DNA of 64,000 nt from Natrinema hispanicum (GTDB lineage Archaea > Halobacteriota > Halobacteria > Halobacteriales > Natrialbaceae). Where the stretch lies: assembly GCF_004217335.1 (NCBI RefSeq), contig NZ_SHMP01000004.1, positions 248,001-312,000 of the forward strand. Direction: 5' to 3'. Position 1 is the first letter of the stretch, and the number at the start of each line of letters is the position of its first letter. The translations under genes were made by a program, and so were the position numbers. This document shows, piece after piece, positions 23,824 through 33,669 of the stretch. Below the pieces are notes generated by a model. The model was not told the DNA's origin. It searched no databases and saw nothing but the letters and a program-made list of their open reading frames with translations.

Positions 23824-25032
23824 TCACTCCTCGAACGGTGACTTCGTTGCCTCGGGCTCGAAGCCCTCGAGGCTGATGATGTTTTCGCGGCCGACGCGGA
23901 GTTTGCTGATGGTGCCCTCGTCTTCCATATCCGAGAGCAGCATGCTGACCTTGGATTTCGACCAGCCGGTTTCCTCGACGATGTTGACCTGTTTCATCCG
24001 CCCACCGTTCTCGCGGATGAGTTTGACGACGCGGTCTTCGTCCGTCAGGAGTTCCTCGTCGGCGATCGAGTCGGTTTCCTCGAGGGGTTCGTCGGCCGCG
24101 TCGGCGGCAGCTGGTGCGGGCTGTGCTGCGTCGGGTGGTGACTCTCCGGTGGCGGGTTCGCCAGCGCCGGGCCCGTAGCGTCGATACCAGATCACGGCTG
24201 CGGCGGCGAGGCCGAGACCGAAGAGGGCTCCGAGGAGAGGCCAACCCGGACCGCCGCCTATAGCTGTAATCAGTCCCGTGTCGGTACTCCCAGGACGGTC
24301 AAACACGGCACGGGGACGGCCGTCGATGAATCCCCGTTGACCGCTCCACTGAACGGACTCCGCGTCTTCAATCGAGTCCCCGGCGTACTGCCCGTCGGCA
24401 GGTTCGATCGATTGGAACGTGAGATCACCGCCGGGCTCGATGACGATTTCCTGATTCGACTCGAGAAAGACATCGGTGAAGACGTCACCGACGATAATTC
24501 GGTCCGCGTCGACGGCTGCGAACCGCTCCCACGTAAAAGACATTTCGACGACACCCATCGTCGTGAATCGCTCTTCGACCTGCGCGGAACGGCGGAAATT
24601 CGTCGCTTCCATCTCTCGGCCGGTTTCCCGTTGTCCGGACTCGACCATCAGACGCGACTGGTTGGTAAATCGGTCGTAGAAGTCCGTCTCGTTGGCTCTG
24701 AACTCCTCGGCGAAGGCTTCGAAGTTCTCTCTGGCAGCGGTCGCGTTGTCTTCGTTTGCGAACACCTGTTCGTACCGGAAGGTCCACGTCGCGCTGCCGT
24801 TTTCGTGAACGATGATCTCGAACGTCGTCTTGTCGAAATCCTGGGCTTCCTGGATGGCGAACTGGCTGCCATCTGGTGGAGTCGCCATCGCCGCGGGGTG
24901 TGGCTCCGCGGCTGGCGAAGTGATCGGTCCAGTGTCGGCCACCGCGATCGGTGCGCTGACCCCGGCGACGAGCGTAAGGACGACGAGAACGACGAATCCG
25001 ACGGAGGCCGACCGATTCATTCGTCTACTCAC
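23824..25032 (-). CDS. Membrane-anchored winged-helix regulator
   Basis: A 402-residue haloarchaeal protein. It has a signal peptide (about 1-32, MSRRMNRSASVGFVVLVVLT), an extracellular beta-rich domain (about 55-230) and one membrane helix at about 255-278 (PLLGALFGLGLAAAAVIWY). An Ala/Pro/Asp linker leads to a cytoplasmic winged helix at about 335-385, with MKQVNIVEETGWSKSKVSML. This is the layout of the DUF7345/DUF7343-type HTH proteins common in haloarchaea, thought to signal from surface to DNA. It is the first core gene past the tRNA. Confidence 0.85.
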   Translation of the reverse strand: MSRRMNRSASVGFVVLVVLTLVAGVSAPIAVADTGPITSPAAEPHPAAMATPPDGSQFAIQEAQDFDKTTFEIIVHENGSATWTFRYEQVFANEDNATAARENFEAFAEEFRANETDFYDRFTNQSRLMVESGQRETGREMEATNFRRSAQVEERFTTMGVVEMSFTWERFAAVDADRIIVGDVFTDVFLESNQEIVIEPGGDLTFQSIEPADGQYAGDSIEDAESVQWSGQRGFIDGRPRAVFDRPGSTDTGLITAIGGGPGWPLLGALFGLGLAAAAVIWYRRYGPGAGEPATGESPPDAAQPAPAAADAADEPLEETDSIADEELLTDEDRVVKLIRENGGRMKQVNIVEETGWSKSKVSMLLSDMEDEGTISKLRVGRENIISLEGFEPEATKSPFEE

Positions 25033-25196
25033 TACGTGTCGGAGCTAAAAATGCTTGTGAATAGCGAGAGGGGTGGTAGAAACGGTCGATACGAGCAGTA
25101 TACGTCCGATGAGTGGCGTCTCGCTCACTTGGGGCGGTTCCCGACACTCCGACCTGTGTCGATACCCACAAATCGATCGACTGTGTAGCAGGCCTC

Positions 25197-25775
25197 ATGA
25201 TCTCGAATCTCGCACAGGGTGTGCAGGCGTTTACCAGCAACGTCTTTCTCGTTACCGGTGACCGGACCGTCCTCGTCGATACGGGCGCGAACTTCGACGT
25301 CGTCGAGGCCGTCGCCGATCGCGTCGACGATCTCGAGGCCATCATCCTGACCCACACGCACCGTGACCACGTCGGGAACCTTGCGGCAGTCAAGGAGACG
25401 TTCGACGTCGACGTGTGGGGGTATGACACCGCGGTCGACGGCGTCGACCACGCAATCGCGGACGAGGAGACGGTCCAGTTGGGCGATCACGACTACGTCG
25501 CACTGCATACCCCAGGCCACAAGAACGACCACCTCTGCTTTTACTCGGAGGAGGCGAGCGTGCTGTTCGCGGGCGATCTCGTCTTCCAGAACGGGAGCTT
25601 TGGTCGCACCGACCTCGAGGAGGGCGATCGCCCGACGCTGATCGAGAGCATCGACCGCGTGGTCGAGTGGATCGATCCCGACCTCGAAGAGATGCACACG
25701 GGCCACGGGCCGAGCGTGACCAACGACCCCTACAGCCACGTCGAACTCTCGGCGCAGATGGCACGCCAGACGTAG
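25197..25775 (+). CDS. MBL-fold metallohydrolase
   Basis: A 192-residue metallo-beta-lactamase-fold protein of glyoxalase II type. THTHRDH supplies H53, H55, D57 and H58. H108 in HTPGH, D127 in FAGD and H170 in HTGH complete a dinuclear zinc site. The substrate is not identifiable; thioesters, persulfides and lactones are possible. ATG 25197 places LAQGVQAFTSNVFLV at the expected N-terminus, and longer frames upstream add unconserved residues. It is transcribed alone. Confidence 0.85.
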   Translation: MISNLAQGVQAFTSNVFLVTGDRTVLVDTGANFDVVEAVADRVDDLEAIILTHTHRDHVGNLAAVKETFDVDVWGYDTAVDGVDHAIADEETVQLGDHDYVALHTPGHKNDHLCFYSEEASVLFAGDLVFQNGSFGRTDLEEGDRPTLIESIDRVVEWIDPDLEEMHTGHGPSVTNDPYSHVELSAQMARQT

Positions 25776-25807
25776 GCGCGTCGCCCGACAGAGAGACTGT
25801 CCAGCAG

Positions 25808-26638
25808 TCAGACCTGTCTGGCGGCGTCGAGCAACGTATCGTACGCGTCCGCGTACGCGCGAGCGATCTGTGTGGGATCGTCCCGCTGTTCTTTGCCAAG
25901 GGGCGGTAACCGCACGCGCTCGAGCGGGTCGAGATAGTCGAGGACATCGGGGACGCGCTTCTCGATGGCCCCGTCTCTGGGGCTCGAGTTGGCGATTTCG
26001 CAGGCTCGACAGTAGCGATCGCCGTTGTAGACGCGCACGCGACCGGGTTCGACGGCTGCGACGGCGGCGATCTGCGCTGGATCGAGCGACGACAGCGGAA
26101 GCGCGATATCGCTGTAGGACTCGACGACGGCGACATCCGTGTCCTCGATCTCGGTCGCCAGCCGGTCGAACGCGGGGACGTACTCCTGTTCGGCAAGGTC
26201 GTTGAATTCGGCGACGGTCTCGACGGGAACGGCGTCGGAAAGGGGGAGCGCGTCGGCGACTGCGTCCGGAACCTCGGCGGTTGCGTTGCGGACGAACAAC
26301 GTATCGTCGGGATCGCGGCCGATTCGGTCGACGACGAACTCTCGATCGGTCCGGCCGAGGAGGCCGCTGCCGCCGCCGGGACTTGGCTGCCAAAGCCGGT
26401 GGACTGGGTTGAGCCGCTCTGGCGGTCGGCCGCGGCTGTCGGCCGCCGAGAGCCGCGCCGCGTCTTTGCCGTAGAGTCGCCCGTCGGCGAGCGCGCGCCG
26501 ACAGTCGTCGTGGTCGAACCAGAAGTCGTTGCCGGCGCGGGGTTTGTAGCCGACCGCGCCGGTGCGCTCGAGCAGGCCGGCCGAAAACGTCGTCTTGCCG
26601 GCGTCGACGCGGTCGGCACCGACCACGAGCAGGATCAT
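25808..26638 (-). CDS. Haloarchaeal P-loop protein, dethiobiotin-synthetase-like fold
   Basis: A 276-residue conserved haloarchaeal protein. It starts MILLVVGADRVDAGKTTFSAGLL, a P-loop of the BioD/MinD-like form. Further conserved segments are GYKPRAGNDFWFDHDD at 30-45 and DVAVVESYSDIALPL at about 168-182. A CRAC pair occurs near 210. The function is unknown. Its start overlaps the DUF5827 gene stop by ATGA, so the two form an operon with DUF5827 first. Confidence 0.65.
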   Translation of the reverse strand: MILLVVGADRVDAGKTTFSAGLLERTGAVGYKPRAGNDFWFDHDDCRRALADGRLYGKDAARLSAADSRGRPPERLNPVHRLWQPSPGGGSGLLGRTDREFVVDRIGRDPDDTLFVRNATAEVPDAVADALPLSDAVPVETVAEFNDLAEQEYVPAFDRLATEIEDTDVAVVESYSDIALPLSSLDPAQIAAVAAVEPGRVRVYNGDRYCRACEIANSSPRDGAIEKRVPDVLDYLDPLERVRLPPLGKEQRDDPTQIARAYADAYDTLLDAARQV

Positions 26639-26901
26639 TCTTTCAGGCCGTAGTAGCCAGGCTCGTCCTCATCACGGGGTTCAGCGACGATGAGGTCGTC
26701 GGCGTTGGTCATGATCCACGGGATCGCCCAGTCGAGCAGGATGTCCTCGGTCTCGCGGTCGATATCGGCGTCTGGCTCGAGACCCTGCAGCAGCCGTGCG
26801 ATCTCGTAGACGGTGTACATCTGGTCGTCCTCGAGCAGTTCCGCCGGCGTGTAGAAGTCACACGGCGGGAGGTTCTCGAACTCGGATTTGGGAACGGGCA
26901 T
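26635..26901 (-). CDS. DUF5827 family protein, 88 aa
   Basis: An 88-residue acidic protein with the pattern FENLPPCDFYTPAELLEDDQ, YTVYEIARLLQGLEPDADI and LLDWAIPWIMTNADDL. I recognise it as the small DUF5827 family confined to haloarchaea. The function is unknown. It overlaps the downstream P-loop gene by 4 bp and precedes it in an operon. Confidence 0.75.
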   Translation of the reverse strand: MPVPKSEFENLPPCDFYTPAELLEDDQMYTVYEIARLLQGLEPDADIDRETEDILLDWAIPWIMTNADDLIVAEPRDEDEPGYYGLKE

Positions 26902-26975
26902 ACACGTCCGTACCGGCGGCCGGTGCCTAAAGGGTTCGTTCGCGCTCGAGCGAGCGAGTCGATGGAACCGTCATG

Positions 26976-28124
26976 TCACTCGGTTCGCGTGCCACCCTCG
27001 AGATAATGGGCGATGCGGTCCCGACTTGATTCGGCTACCTTGACGAACTCGACGACGCGCTGGCCGTCTTCACGACGATCTGACTCGACCTCGATCGTCA
27101 TCGACTGGTCGCGCAGGTGGTCGAAGAGGGCGTCGATCGAGTCGGCGTCGCCCCTGACCGTGTGTCGGTGGCCGATCGTCTTGCCGTCGTCGACGTCTCG
27201 AATGGCTTCGACCATCGGAATGAGGATCGACTCGCCGAGATCGTGTGCGCGTTCTTGCAGCCGGTCCTCGTCCTCGTCGAACTCGGTGGCCTGAAACGCC
27301 TCGCGGAGGAGCCGCGAGAAGATGAAATCCCGACCATGATCGAACGGCAGCGAGAACGCGTAGGCGAGTTCGTCGTGGTGTTGGGCCTCGGTCGTGTATT
27401 TGGCCATCGCGTCACCGGCCTCTGATTTCATCACGACGCCCTCTCGCCCCGCCGCGTCGAGTTCATCGATGGCGTCGCGAACCGTCTCGGCGGCGGCTTC
27501 TGGCGGTGCCCGTCCGAACAGCCGCGGCTGGTTGAAGTCGTACGTTTCACAGATCGCGCGGCGATCGGCTACGGACAGCGGGTCGCCCGACTCGCGGTCG
27601 CGAACGCCGAAAACGCGGAAGTCGTGGGTGTCTACCCCTTCGTAGTCGGTGGTCGTGTAGGGCGTTTCCGGCCCGATGAGTTCGGCACAGAGGGTCTTTT
27701 CCGGATGCTCGTCGAAAAACGCCTCGAGCGACAGCAGCTTGCGCGCCCGCGCGGTCGTATACGGGCAGACGTAGCCGCTTCTGGTAAACGCAAGCGGCTC
27801 GCCGACGGCCGCGATCCGGACGTTGAACCCGTCGAGTTTCTCCTCGATGGCGACGGTGGCCCCGTCATCGAAGAACGACTGAACCCCCGGTTCGAGCACG
27901 AGCAGTCGCGGGATGCTCGGATACCCCCTGATAACGGTCTCGGCGTCCTCGACGATGACGGTCCCGCGCTCGAGACCGTGGCGCGCGTCCGTCAGGACGT
28001 GGTAGGTCCGACCGTCGAACGACCGTTGCTCGAAGTGCTCGAAGAGGTCGGCCGGCTCGTCGGTCGTCGCCCCGAGGCGCTCGAGGTACGCGTCGCGGTC
28101 CATGTATCGACTCTCGCCGTTCAT
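26976..28124 (-). CDS. ATP-dependent RNA ligase (Rnl3/Pab1020-type)
   Basis: A 382-residue archaeal RNA ligase. The nucleotidyl-transferase motif AIEEKLDGFNVRI puts the AMP-accepting lysine at about 96. Later motifs include AELIGPETPY, FRVFGVRD and EGVVMKSE, followed by a helical C-terminal domain. The family joins or circularises RNA. I favour ATG 28124 (MNGESRYMDRDAYL) over 28199 because the longer start leaves only 13 bp to the divergent gene and adds an unconserved tail. The divergent neighbour is its known PIN-domain partner. Confidence 0.88.
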   Translation of the reverse strand: MNGESRYMDRDAYLERLGATTDEPADLFEHFEQRSFDGRTYHVLTDARHGLERGTVIVEDAETVIRGYPSIPRLLVLEPGVQSFFDDGATVAIEEKLDGFNVRIAAVGEPLAFTRSGYVCPYTTARARKLLSLEAFFDEHPEKTLCAELIGPETPYTTTDYEGVDTHDFRVFGVRDRESGDPLSVADRRAICETYDFNQPRLFGRAPPEAAAETVRDAIDELDAAGREGVVMKSEAGDAMAKYTTEAQHHDELAYAFSLPFDHGRDFIFSRLLREAFQATEFDEDEDRLQERAHDLGESILIPMVEAIRDVDDGKTIGHRHTVRGDADSIDALFDHLRDQSMTIEVESDRREDGQRVVEFVKVAESSRDRIAHYLEGGTRTE

Positions 28125-28212
28125 CGTCAAAAACACCGGGCCGGCCCCGCTCGGCGGCGGCAGCCGTCTGCTTGGGGTGAAGTCTATGTAGCTTACCATA
28201 CAATCGATACGT

Positions 28213-28899
28213 ATGCCCGGCGATCTCCCGCGTCAGCGGTTCGTCCTCGACACGTCACTGTTTATCACCGAGGAGATCCGCCGCGACGACGAGTCGCTTG
28301 AGGCGGCCGTGCTCCGCCTGCTCGGTCTCGTCTCGACCGCACGCCTCGAGCTCAATATCTCCTGTTACGTGCCGCCGTCGATCCACGACGAACTGGGGAC
28401 GATGTTGCGCGAGCGCGACGTCGACGATGCCGTGTTCTCGCGGCTCGACACCTGGGTCGTCCGCAAGAGTCCCGACCGCTATGGCGTCACGATCCCCGCG
28501 AACGTCGTCTACAACTTCATCGACGAGATGAGCGACCGGGTCGACCGCGGCCTGCGGGTCTCGGAAGAGGCCATTCGCGAGGTCGAACAACTCGACCCGG
28601 ACAAACTCACGCGGGAGGCCGATGACGGCGAACGGGAGGCGTACATGACCGAAGCCGATCGCGTCCTGTCGAATCTACGTGACAAGTATCGCCGCGCGCT
28701 CCGACAGGGCGTCCTCGACTCCCGTGAAGACTTCGACCTACTGATCCTCGCGCGCGAACTCGATGCTGGGGTCGTCACGGAGGACCGGGGAATCATCTCG
28801 TGGGCCGACGAGTTCGGCCTCCGCTACGTCCGCGGCGGCCAGTTCCCGACGCTGCTCGAGGAGTACCTGCGGGCGACTGGCGTTGCAGACGACGACTAA
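28213..28899 (+). CDS. RNA ligase partner protein, PIN domain
   Basis: A 228-residue UPF0278/RNA-ligase-partner family protein. The PIN fold opens with [12 protein letters not shown] (D13) and shows late acidic residues in [21 protein letters not shown], consistent with a metal-dependent RNase site. It is transcribed divergently from the RNA ligase, the standard arrangement in archaea, which suggests RNA trimming coupled to ligation. TATA-like elements for both genes must lie in the 88 bp between them. Confidence 0.88.
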   Translation: MPGDLPRQRFVLDTSLFITEEIRRDDESLEAAVLRLLGLVSTARLELNISCYVPPSIHDELGTMLRERDVDDAVFSRLDTWVVRKSPDRYGVTIPANVVYNFIDEMSDRVDRGLRVSEEAIREVEQLDPDKLTREADDGEREAYMTEADRVLSNLRDKYRRALRQGVLDSREDFDLLILARELDAGVVTEDRGIISWADEFGLRYVRGGQFPTLLEEYLRATGVADDD

Positions 28900-28911
28900 G
28901 CGGGAGCACCG

Positions 28912-29784
28912 TCACCAGACGAGCCACTCGAGTGCGAGCACGACCGCGGCGAGGAAGACGTGTTCGCCGTCGACGACGAACCCGTAGTACAGCGGCCCGC
29001 GGTCGGGGGTCGCAAACGGGATGTATGCGCAAACGTAGGCGTTCATCGCGAGCACGGCGAGAAACCGTCGCGGGATCGTCCCCGTCACCACGAGCGCGAC
29101 GACCACCGCGGCGACGACGAGGGTCGCACCCAGCGACCAGACGCGCGTCGCGTGCGGGCCGAACTGATTCGGGACCGTCGGAATGTTCTCCTCGCGGTCG
29201 CCCTCGATGTCTTTGACGTCGAAGATCACCGCGGCGATGGTGATCATGACCGTCACGTAGGCGAACATGAACAGGACTGAAAGCGACCAGAGCTGATCGT
29301 AGTAGTAGCCGACGCCGACCGGGAGCGCACCCCACGCGAGGCCGACGAAGAGGTTCTTGACGAGGAAAACCTGTTTGATACCACCGACGGAGTACAGCAG
29401 TGCAACCGCAAGCGGGAGTAACAGATACGCAGCCCCCGAGAGCCCAAGCGCGACGGCAATCGCGATCGCAGCGACATAGAGGACGACTCCAGCCGTCAGC
29501 CAGAGGCGACCGTAGCGTTTCGTAAACGCCGCGCGGTCCGGGACGTTCTGTTCGTCTTCCTCGAGGTCAGTAAACCGGTTGACGGTGTAGACGAACATCG
29601 TGGCCGCGAAGACGATAAACAGCGGCAGGGCCTCGAGTGGCAGGTTCGCGAGGATGGCAGTGGTGACAACGACGCTGAGCGTCGCCAGCGAGATAAAGAG
29701 GTTGCTGTGGACCAGAAACCGGAGCACGGTCGTTATCGACGACACCCATCCCGAGGGTCGATGGGTTGCGGTAGGGTTTGTCAC
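28912..29784 (-). CDS. UbiA-family prenyltransferase
   Basis: A 290-residue membrane protein with about eight helices. The two Asp-rich motifs of polyprenyl transferases are present: NRFTDLEEDEQN at about 69-80 and DVKDIEGD at about 189-196, which bind Mg-prenyl diphosphate. UbiA enzymes attach isoprenoid chains in archaeal lipid, quinone or carotenoid pathways; this one cannot be assigned to a specific acceptor. It is convergent with the PIN gene. Confidence 0.82.
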   Translation of the reverse strand: MTNPTATHRPSGWVSSITTVLRFLVHSNLFISLATLSVVVTTAILANLPLEALPLFIVFAATMFVYTVNRFTDLEEDEQNVPDRAAFTKRYGRLWLTAGVVLYVAAIAIAVALGLSGAAYLLLPLAVALLYSVGGIKQVFLVKNLFVGLAWGALPVGVGYYYDQLWSLSVLFMFAYVTVMITIAAVIFDVKDIEGDREENIPTVPNQFGPHATRVWSLGATLVVAAVVVALVVTGTIPRRFLAVLAMNAYVCAYIPFATPDRGPLYYGFVVDGEHVFLAAVVLALEWLVW

Positions 29785-29974
29785 GGGGGAGCCCCAAGTG
29801 CGGATAGGGGAAGCCGAACTTTGAATGCTGTGACAGGCCGGCCCATATCAGTGCCACCTCGTTCGTGGACCGGACTGTGTGGATGGCACGCGCAGGCGGT
29901 CGTGGATGGTAAATCGTGAACGATCCTCGGGAAGAGCCCCCGAATGCGTGTCAGTAGCGAGCGGAAACTGGCAG

Positions 29975-30003
29975 GATTTAAGCAAGGGCGGAACGGCCCT
30001 TCG
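29975..30003 (+). promoter_or_regulatory. sucC promoter region
   Basis: GATTTAAG at about 29975-29982 is a TATA-like box roughly 30 bp before the sucC ATG at 30010. AAGGGC (29984-29989) and GCCCTT (29996-30001) form an inverted repeat between box and start, a possible operator or early hairpin. Confidence 0.4.
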
Positions 30004-30009
30004 AATGGT

Positions 30010-31158
30010 ATGAAATTACACGAGTACCAGGCGAAGCAGGTCTTCGCCGATGCCGGGGTACCGACGCCGGACTCGCAACTCGCGTCCGACGTCGACGGCG
30101 TCGTCACCGCGGCCGAGGAGATCGGCTATCCAGTCGCGGTCAAGGCGCAGGTACAGGTTGGTGGTCGAGGGAAAGCCGGCGGGATCAAACTCGTCGAAGA
30201 CGATGACGAAGCCCGCGAGGCAGCCGAGTCCATTCTCGGAATGGATCTCAAAGGCTACCACGTGGACCGCGTCCTCGTCGAGGAAGCAGTCGACTTCACC
30301 GACGAACTCTACGTCGGGATCACGATGGACCGTGGCGAGGGCAAGCCCGTCGCGATGGTCTCGACCAAAGGCGGTGTCAACATCGAGGAGGTCGCCGAGG
30401 AAGACCCCGACGCGATCGCCCGCGAACACATCGACCCCGCCTTCGGGATGCATCCCTACCAGGCCCGCAAGGCCGTCTACGATGCCGGTGTCGACCAGTC
30501 GGTCGCCCGTGACGTCTCGAGCGTCCTCACCACGCTCTACCAGCTCTGGGACGACAAGGACGGTGCCGACGCCGAGATCAACCCGCTGATGGTCACCTCC
30601 GACGACGAGGTCATCGCGGCCGACGCCGTGATGAACATCGACGAGGACGCGCTGTTCCGCCAGCCCGAACTCGCCGAGATGGAAGAGGAAGCCGCCGGCG
30701 GCGACGAACTCGAGCAGAAGGCCGACGAGTACGGCTTCGACTACGTCCGACTCGAGGGTAACACGGGGATCATCGGCAACGGTGCCGGCCTCGTGATGAC
30801 GACGCTGGACCTCGTCGACTACTACGGCGGCGAGCCCGCAAACTTCCTCGACGTCGGTGGCGGTGCGAAAGCCGACCGAATTGCGAACGCACTCGACATG
30901 GTCTTCTCCGACGACAACGTCGAGAGCGTCGTCTTCAACATCTTCGGCGGCATCACCCGCGGTGACGAAGTCGCCAAAGGGATCAACGAAGCACTCGAGC
31001 AGTTCGACGAGATCCCCAAGCCGGTCGTCGTCCGTCTGGCCGGTACCAACTGGGAGGAAGGTATGGAAATTCTCAACGAGGACCTCGTGACGGTCGAGCA
31101 GACCCTCGAGGATGCAGTTCAGCGTGCTGTCGAGTACGCTGAGGAGGTGAGCGAATAA
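30010..31158 (+). CDS. sucC: Succinyl-CoA ligase (ADP-forming) beta subunit
   Basis: A 382-residue ATP-grasp protein starting [16 protein letters not shown], the hallmark of SucC. The glycine-rich segment [17 protein letters not shown], the AEINPL metal-site motif and the C-terminal [14 protein letters not shown] are present. It catalyses succinyl-CoA conversion to succinate with ATP formation in the TCA cycle, as a heterotetramer with SucD. ATG 30010 is set by family alignment; an upstream in-frame start adds 22 unrelated residues. The stop overlaps sucD (TAATG). Confidence 0.96.
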   Translation: MKLHEYQAKQVFADAGVPTPDSQLASDVDGVVTAAEEIGYPVAVKAQVQVGGRGKAGGIKLVEDDDEAREAAESILGMDLKGYHVDRVLVEEAVDFTDELYVGITMDRGEGKPVAMVSTKGGVNIEEVAEEDPDAIAREHIDPAFGMHPYQARKAVYDAGVDQSVARDVSSVLTTLYQLWDDKDGADAEINPLMVTSDDEVIAADAVMNIDEDALFRQPELAEMEEEAAGGDELEQKADEYGFDYVRLEGNTGIIGNGAGLVMTTLDLVDYYGGEPANFLDVGGGAKADRIANALDMVFSDDNVESVVFNIFGGITRGDEVAKGINEALEQFDEIPKPVVVRLAGTNWEEGMEILNEDLVTVEQTLEDAVQRAVEYAEEVSE

Positions 31159-32030
31159 TGAGCGTACTAGTCGACGACGACACGCGCGTCGTGGTACAGG
31201 GCATCACCGGTGGGGAAGGCAAGTTCCACACCGAACAGATGATGGAGTACGGCACCAACGTCGTTGCCGGTGCGGTCCCCGGCAAGGGCGGCCAGGAAGT
31301 CAGCGGCGTGCCGGTTTACGACACGGTCCACGAAGCAGTCGAGGAGGAAAACGCCGACACCTCGGTCATCTTCGTCCCGCCGGCCTTTGCCGGCGACGCG
31401 ATCTTCGAATCGCTCGACTCCGGGCTCGATCTCGCGGTCGCGATCACGGAAGGCATCCCGACCCAGGACATGGCGCGCGTCAACAAGCGCCTGACCGAGA
31501 CCGACACGCGACTCATCGGTCCGAACTGTCCCGGCCTCATCACCCCCGGCGAGGCCAAACTCGGCATTCTCCCTGGCAACATCTTCTCGGAGGGGAACGT
31601 CGGTCTCGTCTCCCGCTCGGGCACCCTGACCTACCAGGTCGTCGACAACCTGACCAACCGCGGCATCGGGCAGACGACCGCCATCGGCATCGGCGGCGAC
31701 CCGATCATCGGCACCAACTTCGTCGACGCCCTCGAGCTGTTCGAGAACGACCCCGACACCGACGCGATCGTCATGTGCGGTGAGATCGGTGGCGAAGACG
31801 AGGAAGAGGCAGCCGCGTTCATCGACGAACACGTCGACACGCCGGTCGCCGGCTTCATCGCCGGCCGCACCGCGCCGCCGGGCAAGCGCATGGGCCACGC
31901 CGGCGCGATCGTCTCCGGCTCCGGTACCGGTACCGCCGAGAGCAAAATCTCGGCGCTCAACGACGCCGGTGTCCCCGTCGGCGACACCCCCGAGGAAGTC
32001 GCCGACCACATCGAAGAGTTCCTCGCGTAA
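31158..32030 (+). CDS. sucD: Succinyl-CoA ligase alpha subunit
   Basis: A 290-residue SucD. A CoA-binding Rossmann domain ([18 protein letters not shown] at 14-31 and [16 protein letters not shown] segment) is followed by the ligase domain with IGPNCPGLI and the phosphohistidine H247 in [10 protein letters not shown]. It is complete in length and motifs. It overlaps sucC by one base and shares its promoter. Together with korAB and the methylmalonyl-CoA genes further right it handles succinyl-CoA. Confidence 0.96.
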   Translation: MSVLVDDDTRVVVQGITGGEGKFHTEQMMEYGTNVVAGAVPGKGGQEVSGVPVYDTVHEAVEEENADTSVIFVPPAFAGDAIFESLDSGLDLAVAITEGIPTQDMARVNKRLTETDTRLIGPNCPGLITPGEAKLGILPGNIFSEGNVGLVSRSGTLTYQVVDNLTNRGIGQTTAIGIGGDPIIGTNFVDALELFENDPDTDAIVMCGEIGGEDEEEAAAFIDEHVDTPVAGFIAGRTAPPGKRMGHAGAIVSGSGTGTAESKISALNDAGVPVGDTPEEVADHIEEFLA

Positions 32031-32199
32031 CAGCGCCGATCCACTCGAGGCGGTCCGTACCCGACGGTTCTGACTGATCGCCTCTCGTTTCTCTCTGTTT
32101 GACACCATTCGCATCACGAGCCACGGCGTCTGCTCACAACGACGACCCGTCGCTCGCCCGCAGGGCGATTCATAACTGTGTCAGCCGTCAGTATTGGCT

Positions 32200-32352
32200 A
32201 TGCCTGTCTGGCTCGAGTGTGACACCTGCGGCGACGAACAGACGATTCCAGACCGGGACGACGCACCGGGCGGCGGCACGCGCTGTCCCGTGTGTGGCGA
32301 GCGACCGTTTACGGTTCGGCGAACGGGACTTGCGTGGCATCCAGATCCATGA
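32200..32352 (+). CDS. Small zinc-ribbon protein, 50 aa
   Basis: A short frame from ATG 32200 encodes MPVWLECDTCGDEQTI, a Gly-rich turn, TRCPVCGERPF and then TVRRTGLAWHPDP. The CxxC...CxxC pair (7, 10; 29, 32) is a classical zinc ribbon, and composition and codon bias are core-like. Similar 50-60 residue ribbons are frequent in haloarchaea and of unknown function. It sits between sucD and the acidic protein. Confidence 0.65.
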   Translation: MPVWLECDTCGDEQTIPDRDDAPGGGTRCPVCGERPFTVRRTGLAWHPDP

Positions 32353-32398
32353 TCGGCGAGAAAAGAGCGGGCGAATGTCGGGTGTGTGGGCAGGGTAG

Positions 32399-33397
32399 CT
32401 AGAACAGTCCGCCGAGCGTCTCGCGGAGTTTCGAGAGCGGGCCGGCGGAGTCGTCAGATCGCTCCGGGTCGGTTTCGGTCGCCGGGTCGTCGGCATCGGA
32501 TTCGGACGCGGTATCGTCTTCGGGTTCGGGTCCTGCGTCGTCATCCTCGAGTTCGAGCGCTGTATCATCGTCTGCCTCGGCTTCGACGGGTTCGTCCTCG
32601 GCCGTCTCGACGAGTCCATCTTCCTCGTCTTTACCAGCTGTGTCGGACTCGACGCCTTCGTCCTCGACGGGCTCGTCACTCGAGTCGGTATCAACGGGTT
32701 CATCCTCGACAATGTCCTCGCTCGAGTTCGGTTTCTGCTCGAGGGTGTCATCGGAACTCGGATCTGACGTCGATGGGGGAGACTCGGGCTGTGTGTTGTC
32801 AGTAGCTGTCTCCACAGCATCGGGAGCGGACGCCGTCACAGCGTCGTCGGCGTCGGTCTCACTGTCAGGTATGGGGTCGGCGTCGGTTTCGCTCGAGTCC
32901 GGTCGGTCGTCGGTGTCGCTTGTGGCCGACTCGTCAGTCTCGAGAGCGTCGTCGTCCGCATCGATATCGCTGTCGGGCTTGGCTTCTCCCGACTCATCCG
33001 CGTCGGGATCGATCCAGAGAAACTCACTGTCGCCGTCTTTCGAGCGACCGGTAAGCAAGAGAGCAGCGAGTTCGTCGTCGTCGGCCAGTAGGTCGTCGTC
33101 GACCACCCCGTCGGGTTCGGGGTCGGGTTCGTCCGCACTCGCGATGATGTCGTCCGGGCTCTCGTCAGCGAGGATATCGTCGGTCCCGTCCTCGTCGCCG
33201 ACGTCGGTCTGAAGCTGGTCGAAGACGTCAGCTGCCGTTTGCTCGTCACCGACGTCGGATTCGTCCCCGTCGGCGGTCTCGGTCTTCGTATCGTCCCCTG
33301 ACTCGCTATTCGATTCGATCTCCCCGAAGAGGTCCGCGCTCGAGCCCACGTCGAACCCAGAATCGCCCGCCTGTGTGTCTATCGTACTATCTGTCAT
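32399..33397 (-). CDS. Highly acidic low-complexity protein, 332 aa
   Basis: A 332-residue product built almost entirely of D, E, S, T, A, P and G from about 25 to 315, presumably disordered. Short conserved-looking islands are FDVGSSADLFGEIES at 14-28, ADVFDQLQTDVGDEDGTDDI, LLADDDELAALLLTGRSKDG with DSEFLWIDPD at about 120-130, and a basic amphipathic end PLSKLRETLGGLF. The islands suggest docking sites on a flexible scaffold. The family is not recognised and the function is unknown. It stands alone. Confidence 0.65.
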   Translation of the reverse strand: MTDSTIDTQAGDSGFDVGSSADLFGEIESNSESGDDTKTETADGDESDVGDEQTAADVFDQLQTDVGDEDGTDDILADESPDDIIASADEPDPEPDGVVDDDLLADDDELAALLLTGRSKDGDSEFLWIDPDADESGEAKPDSDIDADDDALETDESATSDTDDRPDSSETDADPIPDSETDADDAVTASAPDAVETATDNTQPESPPSTSDPSSDDTLEQKPNSSEDIVEDEPVDTDSSDEPVEDEGVESDTAGKDEEDGLVETAEDEPVEAEADDDTALELEDDDAGPEPEDDTASESDADDPATETDPERSDDSAGPLSKLRETLGGLF

Positions 33398-33669
33398 GCG
33401 CTCGCTCTATAGTAGTGGATTATGACGAGTATTTAATTTTTGGAATTTTTCCAGTCCGATCAAATTACATCGATGACGTATTAGTCTACTGGCCGCCAGC
33501 GGGGGAGAGCAGGAGCGGAGGTTGACAAACGCCCAGTCAAACGACCTCGCAGCGGTCGATCCAGCGAATCAGCCGTCGTGTGAGCGAGCCGCCGTCGACC
33601 GACCGACCCCAGCCGACTGATGATCGGCACAAGCCCTATTAGTCGACGCGATGAATGCGATTCGGTACC

